Origin: Psychromarinibacter sp048262455
GTDB lineage: Bacteria > Pseudomonadota > Alphaproteobacteria > Rhodobacterales > Rhodobacteraceae
Direction of reading: 5' to 3'
Assembly (NCBI GenBank): GCA_048262455.1
Contig: JBLXFD010000003.1
Span: 124,001-188,000 of the forward strand
DNA: 64,000 nt
The notes beneath the pieces were generated by a model. The model was not told the origin of the DNA. It did no database searches and saw only the letters and a program-made list of their open reading frames with translations. Positions 9,483-17,211 of this stretch are shown piece after piece. Each line of letters starts with the position of its first letter. Position 1 is the first letter of the stretch. The position numbers were made by a program, and so were the translations under genes.

Positions 9483-10022
9483 CTCCCGCAGCGTACCGAA
9501 CTCCGGCTCTACCCGCCCGGCCCGAATGTCCCGGTGAATCGAGGAGAATGGCCAATCCGCCGGCCGCGCTGCCAGCCCATGCTTTACCGGGTTGATCCAG
9601 CAATAGCGCACGTGCGCCGCGTAGTCCGCCTCATTACAAATGTGATGCTCCCAGAACCGCGGCTGCCACAGCCCGACCTCGCCTTTCCGCCGTAGGGCGG
9701 GGTTCACCCCGCCCCGCCGCCGTCCTTTGGGCGTTGGCGGCACGTATCCTGCACCACGCATGGAAACCGAGAACCGCGCCTTGATCGCGCCCCAGCGGGT
9801 GGAGAAGTCCCGGTCGCCCCCCGGCAGCGTCCAAACGCAATGCATGTGGTCCGGAAGGACCACCCAAGCATCCACCCGGAATGGCCTGTCCGCGCGCGTC
9901 GCCGAGACTGCCGCGCGCAGGCGGGTGATCTCGTCGACCAGCAGCCGCGACCCGCGTTCGGCGAGCGCGACGGTGAAGAAGATCGTGGCCCCTGTCACGC
10001 GTGGACGCAGGTAGTTTGGCAT
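9435..10022 (-). CDS. REP-associated tyrosine transposase (RAYT)
   Basis: A 195-residue IS200/IS605-like (Y1 HUH) domestic transposase. The start MPNYLRPRVTGATIFFTVAL is the standard RAYT N-terminus. The HUH metal site is HMH (in LPDHMHCVW, about residue 60), and the catalytic Tyr lies in the C-terminal helix (YAAHVRYCWINPVKHGL), both intact. A REP unit at 9696-9713 is inserted in frame and is translated as GGVNPA near residues 104-109, between PPTPKG and the conserved VGLWQPRFWEHHI block. The last 15 residues and the stop codon are also encoded by REP sequence. No terminal inverted repeats of an ordinary insertion sequence are seen. Probably functional, but the insert may affect activity. 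Confidence 0.85.
   Translation of the reverse strand: MPNYLRPRVTGATIFFTVALAERGSRLLVDEITRLRAAVSATRADRPFRVDAWVVLPDHMHCVWTLPGGDRDFSTRWGAIKARFSVSMRGAGYVPPTPKGRRRGGVNPALRRKGEVGLWQPRFWEHHICNEADYAAHVRYCWINPVKHGLAARPADWPFSSIHRDIRAGRVEPEFGTLREGGVHPAAAVGLGMAG
9696..9713. repeat. REP unit inside the RAYT coding sequence
   Basis: A perfect unit, GGCGGGG-TTCA-CCCCGCC, with flanking CGTA and CCGCCG. Read on the minus strand it stays in frame with the transposase gene and adds the residues RRGGVNPALRRK. Confidence 0.85.
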
Positions 10023-10145
10023 GGGCCCGTCATACCAGCCGCCGATTAAAGGAGGATGTATCCGCAAGAGGCCCCGCACCGCGCCCCTTCCCTCGCTCAC
10101 CCCCCGCCCTACCCTCTCCCGCAACGCAAACGCAGGAGAACCCCC

Positions 10146-10352
10146 ATGTCCCATGTCTATCCCGTCACCGAGGTCTACGGCTCGTCGGAATCCTCCATCG
10201 ACGACGCGATCCGGCAGGCGGTGCGCACGGCTTCGGAGAGCATCAAGAACGTCGAATGGATCGAGGTCACCCAGATCCGCGGCCATGTCGAGGAGGGCGA
10301 GGTGAAGCACTTCCAGGTCGGGGTGAAGCTGGGCTTCCGGCTGGACCGCTAA
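10146..10352 (+). CDS. Dodecin family flavin-binding protein
   Basis: A 68-residue protein with the complete dodecin fold pattern: SSIDDAIRQAVRTASESIKNVEWIEVTQIRGHVEEGEVKHFQVGVKLGFRL. The Trp in VEW stacks on flavin in characterised dodecins, which form hollow dodecamers that store riboflavin or FMN and limit photochemistry. The ATG at 10146 follows an AGGAG Shine-Dalgarno; the frame is open further upstream but that part is not protein-like. A stable stem ends the transcript 12 bases after the stop. Confidence 0.9.
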   Translation: MSHVYPVTEVYGSSESSIDDAIRQAVRTASESIKNVEWIEVTQIRGHVEEGEVKHFQVGVKLGFRLDR

Positions 10353-10364
10353 GTGGAAACGACG

Positions 10365-10388
10365 AAGGGCGGGGTCATCCCCGCCCTT
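10365..10388 (+). terminator. Stem-loop after dodecin, REP-like
   Basis: A perfect 10-bp stem with a TCAT loop (AAGGGCGGGG / CCCCGCCCTT) followed by TG. The core is the REP unit with a changed loop, so a repeat copy may be serving as the terminator. Confidence 0.6.
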
Positions 10389-10406
10389 TGCCGGCATCGA
10401 ACATGA

Positions 10407-10574
10407 TCAGCGCGGCGCGTTCGGCGGCGGCGTGTCGGTGCGGACCGCGGCGTGATCGGCACGGTGCGGCGCGGTCTCGGGCCGGGGGCGCTTGTTCTTG
10501 TTGTTCTTCATGTAGCGATAGATCGCCATGCCGGCCATCGCCAGCACGGGCTTGGATCTGAGAAGTCGAAACAT
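10407..10574 (-). CDS. Small membrane-associated protein, function unknown
   Basis: A 55-residue frame starting MFRLLRSKPVLAMAGMAIYRYMKNNKNKRP, with one hydrophobic stretch flanked by basic residues and a Pro/Thr/His-rich tail. GAGGTAA lies eight bases before the ATG at 10574, a good Shine-Dalgarno, which argues for a real gene. No family recognised. It stands alone between dodecin (convergent) and the amidohydrolase gene. Confidence 0.55.
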   Translation of the reverse strand: MFRLLRSKPVLAMAGMAIYRYMKNNKNKRPRPETAPHRADHAAVRTDTPPPNAPR

Positions 10575-10638
10575 CGGGTTACCTCGCTGTATGGGGTGAT
10601 TGCCCACTCAACGCCGATCCGGCCCCGCGCGTTCCCTG

Positions 10639-11514
10639 CTACAGCCCCAGCAGCCGCCAGGCGTTGTCCTTCAGGATCAGCGGGCGCACCTCGTCGCGGA
10701 ACGGGGCGGCCTCGAAATCGGCGAGCCAGCGGTCCGGGGTGATCGCGGGCCAGTCGGAGCCGAACAGCACCTTCTTGCGGATCAGCGAGTTGCAGTACTT
10801 CACCAGGATCTCGGGGAAGTACTTCGGGCTCCACCCCGAGAGGTCGATGTAGACGTTGGGCTTGTGCTGGCAGACCGCCAGCGCCTCGTCCTGCCAGGGG
10901 AAGGCGGGGTGGGCCATGATGATCCGCAGGTCGGGGAAATCCACCGCCACGTCGTCGATCGCCATGGGGTTGGAATACTTCAGCCGCATCCCCATGCCGC
11001 CCCGCATCCCCGATCCGACGCCGGTCTGGCCGGTGTGGAACAGGGCGATCTTGCCCTCTTCCTGGATCGCCTCGTACATCTGGTAGACCGAGCGGTCGTC
11101 AGGCCAGAAGCCCTGCATCGTCGGGTGGAACTTGAACCCGTGCACGCCGAAGTCGCGCGCCAGCCGCCGCACCTCGCGCACCCCGGCCTTGCCCTTCCAC
11201 GGGTCGACCGAGGCGAAGGGGATCAGGATGTCCGAGTTCTCGGCGCAGATCTGCGCGACATCCTCGTTGGAATAGCGGCGAAAGCCGGTCTCGCGCTCTG
11301 CGTCCACCGGGAAGATCACCGCGCCGATGTTGCGCTCGCGGTAATAGGCGGCGGTGTCCTGCACCGAGGGCAGCATCCCGTCCTTGCCGGCGGGGTTGCG
11401 GAAGTACCTGGCCATGCCCGCCTGGAACTCGTCGTAACCGTCGTCGCGGGCGTGGGCGCAGGGTTCCTCGGCGTGGGTGTGGATGTCGATGGCGACCAGG
11501 TCGTCAACGTTCAT
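10639..11514 (-). CDS. Amidohydrolase (metal-dependent hydrolase, TIM barrel)
   Basis: A 291-residue Amidohydro_2 family enzyme. The metal site begins with DIHTH at residues 9-13; further ligands are suggested by GFKFHPTMQGF, HTGQTG, IMAHPAF and the C-terminal GSDWP aspartate. It is the last gene of the crotonase-marR-amidohydrolase operon and its ATG overlaps the marR stop (ATGA). Amidohydrolases of this kind act as decarboxylases, hydratases or C-C hydrolases on aromatic acids. Next to a crotonase and feruloyl-CoA synthase it could cleave the beta-keto or beta-hydroxy phenylpropanoyl intermediate, as suggested for hydroxycinnamate catabolism in Agrobacterium. That role is inferred from context only. 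Confidence 0.8.
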   Translation of the reverse strand: MNVDDLVAIDIHTHAEEPCAHARDDGYDEFQAGMARYFRNPAGKDGMLPSVQDTAAYYRERNIGAVIFPVDAERETGFRRYSNEDVAQICAENSDILIPFASVDPWKGKAGVREVRRLARDFGVHGFKFHPTMQGFWPDDRSVYQMYEAIQEEGKIALFHTGQTGVGSGMRGGMGMRLKYSNPMAIDDVAVDFPDLRIIMAHPAFPWQDEALAVCQHKPNVYIDLSGWSPKYFPEILVKYCNSLIRKKVLFGSDWPAITPDRWLADFEAAPFRDEVRPLILKDNAWRLLGL

Positions 11515-11981
11515 GTGGGTCCTCCTATCCCCGTCAGCTTGCCCAGCAGGGCGGTGAGCTGGCGGAATTCATCGTCGGTGAGCGCGGCGCGTTCGGCCGC
11601 GTGAAACTGCAGGAAAGCGTCGCGGCGGCTGGCGACGAAGGCCTCGCCCCCAGGGGTCAGGGCCAGCCGCACGGAGCGGCGGTCGTCCTCCGGCACCTGC
11701 CGCGAAAGGTAGCCCGCGGAGACCAGCCGCTGCACCAGCTTGGTCATGTGCGCCGGCTTGATCCGCAACTGCCGCGCCAGCGTGCCCTGCCGCAAACCGG
11801 GGTTCAGCCCCACCACCCAGAGCAGCGTGAACTCCCCCGGCTTCAGACCCTTCGCGGAGAGATGCTCGAAGAACATGTCGAAGCTCTGCACCTGCGCGAT
11901 CCGCAGCAGGAAGCCCACCGACTCCGCCAACGCGCCGTAGTCGAGCCGCTCTTCCTCCAGGTCCTCTGCCGCGCGGGCCAC
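11511..11981 (-). CDS. MarR-family regulator of hydroxycinnamate operon
   Basis: A 156-residue winged-helix protein. The GTG at 11981 was chosen because it follows the crotonase stop by one base; the frame is open upstream, but only over the crotonase coding sequence. The MarR core is complete: LKPGEFTLLWVV, QGTLARQLRIKPAHMTKLVQRLVSAGYLSRQVPEDDRRSVRLALTPGG (recognition helix and wing). Regulators in this position (CouR, HcaR, FerR types) repress hydroxycinnamate genes and respond to the aryl-CoA thioesters. A CTGTTT-N6-AAACAG palindrome in the divergent promoter is the likely operator. Confidence 0.85.
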   Translation of the reverse strand: MARAAEDLEEERLDYGALAESVGFLLRIAQVQSFDMFFEHLSAKGLKPGEFTLLWVVGLNPGLRQGTLARQLRIKPAHMTKLVQRLVSAGYLSRQVPEDDRRSVRLALTPGGEAFVASRRDAFLQFHAAERAALTDDEFRQLTALLGKLTGIGGPT

Positions 11982-11982
11982 T

Positions 11983-12759
11983 TCAGCCCTGCCCCGGCCG
12001 GCCCACCTTGCCGGCGCGTTTCTGCAGGAAGTCCTGCAACCGCGCCTCGGCCTCGGGGCTGGTGGCGGCGAAGGAGGCGACGAGGCTTTCCACGAACAGC
12101 CCGTCATCCGCCCCCATGTCCTGGATCCGCGGCAGCGCGTGGATCACCGCGTAGTTCGAGAATTCGGCGTTGCTGGCGGCGCGCGTCGCCAGTTCCACCG
12201 CCCGCTCCAGCGCCGCGCCCTCGGGGACCACGTATTGCACCAGGTTCCATGCCTCGGCGGTCGCGGCGTCGACCGAGCGGCCGGTCAGCATCATGTCGGT
12301 CATCCGCGCCACCCCCATCAGCCGGGCCGAGCGCACCGAGGCGCCGCCGCCCACGTAGATGCCGCGCTGGCCCTCTGGCAGCGCGAAGAAGGCGCTGGCG
12401 TCGGCCACCCGCACATGCGCGGAGGAGGCCAGTTCCAGCCCGCCCCCCACCACCGCGCCATGCAGCGCCGCGATCCAGGGCAGCCGCCCGCGCTCGATCC
12501 GCCCGAAGACCTGGTGCCAGCGGCGCGAGCCGTGGATCCCCTCGAAGGGCGTCTTCTGCACATGTTCGGCCAGGTCCAGCCCGGCGCAGAAATGCGGGCC
12601 GTGGCCAAAGATCACCGCCGCCTTCGCCTCGGCCTCGGCGCGGGTGATGAGGCCGTCGATCTCCTCGATGAAGGCATCGGAAATGGCGTTGCGCTTTTCC
12701 GGGCGGTTCAGGCCCAGCAGGGCCACCTCGCCCCGCAGCTCGTAGCTGAGGTATGTCAT
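11983..12759 (-). CDS. Enoyl-CoA hydratase/crotonase family enzyme
   Basis: A 258-residue crotonase. The CoA/oxyanion motifs GPHFCAGLDLAE and AVVGGGLELASS are present, and both catalytic glutamates of hydratases are retained (GGGLELA and LPEGQRGIYVGGG). The start MTYLSYELRGEVALLGLNRPEKRNA follows AAAGG; an ATG six bases upstream is less well placed. Divergent from feruloyl-CoA synthase, it most likely hydrates the cinnamoyl-CoA double bond. It does not closely resemble the Pseudomonas hydratase/lyase (HCHL), so direct release of the aldehyde is uncertain and a separate cleavage enzyme, perhaps the amidohydrolase, may be needed. Confidence 0.85.
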   Translation of the reverse strand: MTYLSYELRGEVALLGLNRPEKRNAISDAFIEEIDGLITRAEAEAKAAVIFGHGPHFCAGLDLAEHVQKTPFEGIHGSRRWHQVFGRIERGRLPWIAALHGAVVGGGLELASSAHVRVADASAFFALPEGQRGIYVGGGASVRSARLMGVARMTDMMLTGRSVDAATAEAWNLVQYVVPEGAALERAVELATRAASNAEFSNYAVIHALPRIQDMGADDGLFVESLVASFAATSPEAEARLQDFLQKRAGKVGRPGQG

Positions 12760-12796
12760 CGGCATCCTTTCCCGCACCGGCGGCGCTGTCAGAAAG

Positions 12797-12829
12797 TACT
12801 ATCCATGGAAACTGTTTCGTTGTAAACAG
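12797..12829 (-). promoter_or_regulatory. Promoter and MarR operator of crotonase operon
   Basis: The perfect palindrome CTGTTT-CGTTGT-AAACAG occupies 12812-12829 in the divergent spacer between the crotonase and feruloyl-CoA synthase genes. Read leftwards, TTTACA (12826-12821) and GATAGT about 17 bases further on make a plausible sigma-70 promoter whose -35 box lies inside the palindrome, the geometry expected of a repressor site. Assignment to the adjacent MarR is inferred. Confidence 0.55.
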
Positions 12830-12860
12830 CTTTCGCTGACCAGCTCCCGGGAGGAATGGA

Positions 12861-14687
12861 ATGACACAGGCCCCGCTGCGCGACGTGAAGCTTTGGGACC
12901 CCGCGGTGCGCTGGGACAAGCGCGCCGACGGCTCCGTTCTGGTCTGGCAGGAAGGCGCGCTGAACCCCTACCCCGCCCGCATGTCCGAGCGGATCGAGCA
13001 TTGGGCCCGCGCCGCGCCGGACCGCACCTGGATGGCAGAGCGCGGGGCGGACGGCGCGTGGATCCGCGTCAGCTATGCCGAGATGCGCCTCCGGGTGCGC
13101 GCCGCCGGGCAGGTGATGCTGGACCTCGGCCTGTCGCAGGACCGCCCGCTGGTGATCCTGTCCGGCAACTCCATCGCCCACGCCATCGCGGCGCTGGGGG
13201 CGCAGTACGTCGGCGTGCCCTCGGCCGCCATCGCCCCGGCCTACGCGATGGTCTCGGAAGGCTACGAAAAGCTGCAGTCGGTGCGCGACCAGATCACCCC
13301 CGGCGCGGTCTTCGCCGAGGACGCGGGCCGCTTCGCCCCGGCCATGGACGCGGTCTTCCCGGGACTGCCGCGCCTTGGCGTCACCGGCCCCGGCCTTGCC
13401 GTGGAATGGCAGGCGGTGCTGAACACGGCGCCCACCCCGGCGGTGGACGCGGCAAATGCCGCCACCGGTCCGGACACCGTGGCCAAGTTCGTCTTCACCT
13501 CCGGCACCACCGGCAAGCCCAAGGCGGTGACCACGACGCAGAAGATGCTCTGCTCGAACCAGGAGATCGTGCTGGACACCTTCCGCTTCTTCGAGGACGA
13601 GCCGCCGGTGCTGCTGGACTGGGCGCCCTGGAACCACGTGGCGGCGGGCAACAAGGTCTTCAACATGTCGCTCTACAACGGCGGCAGCTACTACATCGAC
13701 GGCGGCAAGCCCGCTCCCGGCGCCATCGACCGCACCATCGCGAACCTGCGCGAGATCAGCCCGACCTGGTACTTCAACGTGCCCGTGGGCTACGACATGC
13801 TGGTCGAGGCGATGAAGCGCGACGACAGCCTGCGCGACGCCTTCTTCCGCAATCTCAAGCTGATGATGTACGCCGGCGCCGCGATGGGGGAACACACCTG
13901 GGCCGACCTCGACCGGCTGGCGGTGGAGGCCACGGGCGAGCGGGTGCTGCTGGCCACCGGCCTCGGGTCCACCGAGACCGCGCCCATGGCCTTCTTCTGC
14001 ACCGAGCCGCAGGACAAGCCCGGCAACATCGGCATCCCCTGCCGCGAGGTGATGCTGAAGCTGGTGCCGAACCAGGGCAAGTGGGAGGCGCGGGTGAAAT
14101 CCCCCTCGATCACCCCCGGCTACTGGCGCGACCCGGCGCTGTCCGCCGAGGCCTTCGACGACGAGGGGTTCTATTTGCTGGGCGACGCGCTGCGCTTCGC
14201 CGACCCCGAGGACCCCGCGCGCGGCTTTTTCTTCGACGGACGGGTGGCCGAGAACTTCAAGCTGGCCACCGGCACCTGGGTCTCGGTGGGCGCCCTGCGC
14301 GCCCGGCTGACCGATGCGCTGGGAGGGCTGGCCCGCGACGTGGTGCTGGCGGGCGAGGGGCAGGACGAGCTGGGCGCGCTGCTGGTGCCCTTCCGCCCGG
14401 CGATGGAACGTGTGGTGCCGGGCGGCGCCGACCTGGACGACGCCGCGCTCTTCGCCCACCCCGCCCTGCGGGAAGAGATCGCCCGGCGGCTGGCGGCCTA
14501 CAATGCCGGTGCCACCGGCAGCTCCACCCGCGTGCCCCGCGCCCTGGTGCTGGAGGCGCCGCTCGACCTCGACAAGGGCGAGGTGACCGACAAGGGCTCC
14601 GTCAACCAGCGCGCGGTGCTGCGCCACCGGCCGGCGCTGGTGGCGGCGCTGTTCTCGGGGGACGCGCGCGTGATCCGCGCCGGCTAG
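12861..14687 (+). CDS. fcs: Feruloyl-CoA synthase (AMP-forming ligase)
   Basis: A 608-residue member of the acyl/aryl-CoA ligase (ANL) family that activates ferulate or p-coumarate with ATP and CoA. The phosphate-binding loop FVFTSGTTGKPKAVTTT (near residue 212) and the ATGLGSTETAP adenylate motif are diagnostic, and the FDGRVAENFKLATGTWVSVG hinge and C-terminal domain are intact. Sequence around these motifs resembles feruloyl-CoA synthases rather than long-chain or acetate ligases. GGGAGGAATGGA provides a strong Shine-Dalgarno. It is divergent from the crotonase-marR-amidohydrolase operon and converges on the GlucD-like gene, with the two stops overlapping in CTAG. Confidence 0.8.
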   Translation: MTQAPLRDVKLWDPAVRWDKRADGSVLVWQEGALNPYPARMSERIEHWARAAPDRTWMAERGADGAWIRVSYAEMRLRVRAAGQVMLDLGLSQDRPLVILSGNSIAHAIAALGAQYVGVPSAAIAPAYAMVSEGYEKLQSVRDQITPGAVFAEDAGRFAPAMDAVFPGLPRLGVTGPGLAVEWQAVLNTAPTPAVDAANAATGPDTVAKFVFTSGTTGKPKAVTTTQKMLCSNQEIVLDTFRFFEDEPPVLLDWAPWNHVAAGNKVFNMSLYNGGSYYIDGGKPAPGAIDRTIANLREISPTWYFNVPVGYDMLVEAMKRDDSLRDAFFRNLKLMMYAGAAMGEHTWADLDRLAVEATGERVLLATGLGSTETAPMAFFCTEPQDKPGNIGIPCREVMLKLVPNQGKWEARVKSPSITPGYWRDPALSAEAFDDEGFYLLGDALRFADPEDPARGFFFDGRVAENFKLATGTWVSVGALRARLTDALGGLARDVVLAGEGQDELGALLVPFRPAMERVVPGGADLDDAALFAHPALREEIARRLAAYNAGATGSSTRVPRALVLEAPLDLDKGEVTDKGSVNQRAVLRHRPALVAALFSGDARVIRAG

Positions 14688-15913
14688 AACTTCGGCCGGC
14701 CAAAGCGCCAGTCCGGCTGGTGCTTGCGCATCTCGCTGGCGTCGTCGCGGTCGGCGTATTCCAGCGCGTTGAAGTTCGCGTGCAGCCGCGCCAGCGCATC
14801 GCGGTCCAGCGTCACCCCCAGCCCCGGCCCCTCGGGCAGCGTCAGCGCGCCGCCCTCGAAGCGCAGCTTGCCGCCCTCGATCACCTCGTCGGTCTGCCAG
14901 GGGTAATGGGTGTCGCAGTCATAGGTCAGGTTCGGCGTCGCGGCGGCCAGGTGCGCCATGGCCGACAGGCTGATCCCCATGTGCGAGTTGGAGTGCATCG
15001 ACAGCCCCAGCCCCCAGATCCGGCAGATCTCGCCCAGGTCGCGGCTGGCCTTCAACCCGCCCCAGTAATGGTGGTCCGACAGGATCACCCGGAAGGCGTC
15101 CTTCGCGATCCCCGCCGGCAGGTGCGACGGCTCGACCACGTACATGTTGGTGGCCAGCGGAATGTCCGTCGCCGCCTGCACCACCGCGTTGCCGTCGATC
15201 CCGGCGGTGGGATCCTCCAGGTACTCCACCAGCCCCTCCAGCCGCGGAAGCAGGTTCAGCGTGGTGTGGACGTGCCAGCCGCCGTTGGGATCGATCCGCA
15301 GGGGGGCATCGGGAAAGGCCGCCCGCAGCGCCTCCAGCCCGGCGATCTCCGCCTCCGGCTCCAGCACCCCGGCCTTCAGCTTGATGGCGCGGAACCCGTT
15401 CTCGTCCACCATGCGCCGGGCTTCCTCCACCAGCTGCTCGGGGGTCAGCACCTCGCCCCAGGGGTCCCCCTCGTTCGCGCCGGCGTGGGCGGCGAACTTG
15501 TAGAACAGGTAGGCCGAGAACGGCACGCTCTCCCGCAGCTGCCCGCCCAGCAGGTCGCAGACCCGCTGCCCGGTCGCCTTGCCCAAGGCATCCCACATCC
15601 CCACCTCGACGGCGCCCCCCACCCGCAGCCGCAGCCGCGCCGGCAGGTCCGGCAGCGCCTTGTCCAGCCGCGTCCAGATGCCGTTCAGATCGGTCACCGC
15701 CATGCCCCGCATCGCCGGCGCCAGCGCCGCCAGCCCCTGCAGCACGTCGGCGGTGCCATAGCTCTCGCCCAGCCCCACCACGCCGTCCTCCGTCTCCACC
15801 TCGATGACCGAGCGCAGGGCGAAGGGCTGGTGGCAGCCGGCGTTGTTCAGCAGCGGCGGGTCGGTGAAGGCGATGGGGGTGACGCGCACGTCGGCGATAC
15901 GGAGATCGGTCAT
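14684..15913 (-). CDS. Glucarate-dehydratase-like enolase-superfamily enzyme
   Basis: A 409-residue member of the GlucD subgroup of the enolase superfamily. Visible hallmarks are LLNNAGCHQPFALRSVIEV near the N-terminus (capping domain), the KxK dyad in FRAIKLKAG, metal ligands in LRIDPNGGW, YLEDP and the NMYVVEPSH strand, and the Asp-His pair in ILSDHHYWGG and HSNSHMGISL, matching GlucD. Expected reaction: dehydration of an aldarate such as D-glucarate to 5-keto-4-deoxyglucarate. It is the distal gene of the leftward ABC transporter/enolase operon. A GC-rich stem-loop lies between it and the preceding gene, so its expression may differ. Confidence 0.8.
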   Translation of the reverse strand: MTDLRIADVRVTPIAFTDPPLLNNAGCHQPFALRSVIEVETEDGVVGLGESYGTADVLQGLAALAPAMRGMAVTDLNGIWTRLDKALPDLPARLRLRVGGAVEVGMWDALGKATGQRVCDLLGGQLRESVPFSAYLFYKFAAHAGANEGDPWGEVLTPEQLVEEARRMVDENGFRAIKLKAGVLEPEAEIAGLEALRAAFPDAPLRIDPNGGWHVHTTLNLLPRLEGLVEYLEDPTAGIDGNAVVQAATDIPLATNMYVVEPSHLPAGIAKDAFRVILSDHHYWGGLKASRDLGEICRIWGLGLSMHSNSHMGISLSAMAHLAAATPNLTYDCDTHYPWQTDEVIEGGKLRFEGGALTLPEGPGLGVTLDRDALARLHANFNALEYADRDDASEMRKHQPDWRFGRPKF

Positions 15914-15980
15914 GTCAGGCTTCCTCTGCCGGGCCCCCGGGCGCATCCGCCGCCAAGGCCCCTTGTCAATTTCTTTTGGT

Positions 15981-16032
15981 CGATAAATATCCCGGGGGGG
16001 CCGCCGCAGGCGGCGGGGGGCAGCGCCCCCCT
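15981..16032. repeat. Tandem GC hairpins with ATAAATATCCCGGGGG motif
   Basis: ATAAATATCCC is followed by two stems: GCCGCC-GCA-GGCGGC (16000-16014) and GGGGGGC-AGC-GCCCCCC (16015-16031). Similar AAATATCCCGGGGG-hairpin segments recur between genes in Rhodobacteraceae genomes that I recall. In the leftward operon it sits between two enolase genes and could pause or partly stop transcription. No other copy is seen in this window. Confidence 0.5.
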
Positions 16033-16046
16033 CCGGCCCCGCCATC

Positions 16047-17195
16047 TCAGACCCGGTTGGCCTCGATATATTCCAGGTTCAGGTCCTGCCCCAGCCCCGG
16101 CTCCTCGCGGCCGTGCACGTAGCCGTCGGCGTCCATCTCGTCGTCGATGCGGTTCTGGTATTCCTTCGGCTGGTCGTAGTCGATGAAGGGGTGCAGCAGC
16201 CCGCGCTCGTAGTAGCTGGTGTTGGGGATCGCCAGCGCCACCGCCAGGTTGCCCGCGCCGGTGCCGTGCATCTCGCAGGAGATGTGGAAGCTCTCGGCCA
16301 GGTTCGCCACCTTCATCGAGGGGGTGATCCCGCCCACGTCCGCCACGCCGCAGCGCATCAGGTCGCAGGCGTCGTGCTTGATCCACTCCGCCCGGGTCCA
16401 GTGCTTGCCGGTCATGGTCTCGGGCCCGCAGATGTTCAGCGCGGTGTTCTCGCGCAGCCACTTGAACGAGGACATCGAGGCCTCCTCCATCGGCTCCTCC
16501 ATCCAGGCGAAGTCCAGCTCTTCCAGCTTGCGCGCCAGCCACAGCGTCTCGGTGCGGGAATAGAAATGGTGCGGGTCCAGCATCAGCGGGATGTCGGGGC
16601 CCACCGCCTCGCGCACCGCGGCGCAGGCCTTGTAGTCCATCCGCGCGTCAGGCGCGCCGGGCACCGGGGGCATCCAGCCGTGCAGCTTGACCGCCTTGTA
16701 GCCGCGGGTGCCCACCAGCCACTCGGCGAAGCGGGCGTAGTCCTCGGGCGTGGCCAGCCCGTTCTCCAGGTCGTCGCCGCACATGGTCGAGCCATAGGCG
16801 AGGATCTTCTCGCGGTAGCCCCCCAGCATCTTCCAGACCGGCATTCCGGCGGCCTTGCCCTTCAGGTCCCACAGCGCCAGGTCCACGGCGGTCAGCACCC
16901 GGTCGAACAGCTCGCCGCCGCTCAGGCGCTGCCACTTGTAGACGGCGTACCACAGCTTTTCCGTGCGCAGCGGGTCCTGGCCGATCAGGTTGGGGCGGAC
17001 GTAGCGTTCCAGCAGCGGCTCGCGCACGTCGGCGGGGCGGCAGGCGACCATGCCGGTGGTGCCGTCGTCGCAGGTGATCACCAGCAGCGCGCTTTTCGTC
17101 TCGCTCTCCGGCCCGGGGTGGCCGTGGCCGTCGCTGTCGCGCACGGTATTGGTCTTGTGGCGGAAGGTGATCGCCTCGATCTTCTCGATCTTCAT
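16047..17195 (-). CDS. Enolase-superfamily dehydratase, mandelate racemase type
   Basis: 382 residues, complete. The capping domain (residues 1-120) and barrel are present, with the base-bearing strand YKAVKLHGW (KxH), metal ligands in LMLDPHHFY, WMEEPMEE and CGPETMTGK, and the barrel His in ISCEMHGTGAGN. These make it an active mandelate-racemase-like enzyme, probably an acid-sugar dehydratase; I do not recognise a characterised subgroup. It sits between the alpha/beta hydrolase and GlucD-like genes in the leftward sugar-acid operon, 16 bases after the hydrolase stop. Confidence 0.75.
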   Translation of the reverse strand: MKIEKIEAITFRHKTNTVRDSDGHGHPGPESETKSALLVITCDDGTTGMVACRPADVREPLLERYVRPNLIGQDPLRTEKLWYAVYKWQRLSGGELFDRVLTAVDLALWDLKGKAAGMPVWKMLGGYREKILAYGSTMCGDDLENGLATPEDYARFAEWLVGTRGYKAVKLHGWMPPVPGAPDARMDYKACAAVREAVGPDIPLMLDPHHFYSRTETLWLARKLEELDFAWMEEPMEEASMSSFKWLRENTALNICGPETMTGKHWTRAEWIKHDACDLMRCGVADVGGITPSMKVANLAESFHISCEMHGTGAGNLAVALAIPNTSYYERGLLHPFIDYDQPKEYQNRIDDEMDADGYVHGREEPGLGQDLNLEYIEANRV

Positions 17196-17211
17196 TAACG
17201 GGTGTCCCTCG

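Noticed and set aside
9435..10022. A complete insertion sequence
   Set aside because: RAYT genes are single-copy domesticated transposases; no target duplication or IS200/605 end structures other than REP palindromes are seen.
11983..12759. p-Hydroxycinnamoyl-CoA hydratase/lyase (HCHL) assignment for the crotonase
   Set aside because: Sequence around the active site and the C-terminus do not resemble the Pseudomonas enzyme as I know it, and an extra hydrolase in the operon suggests a different cleavage step. Kept as a general crotonase.
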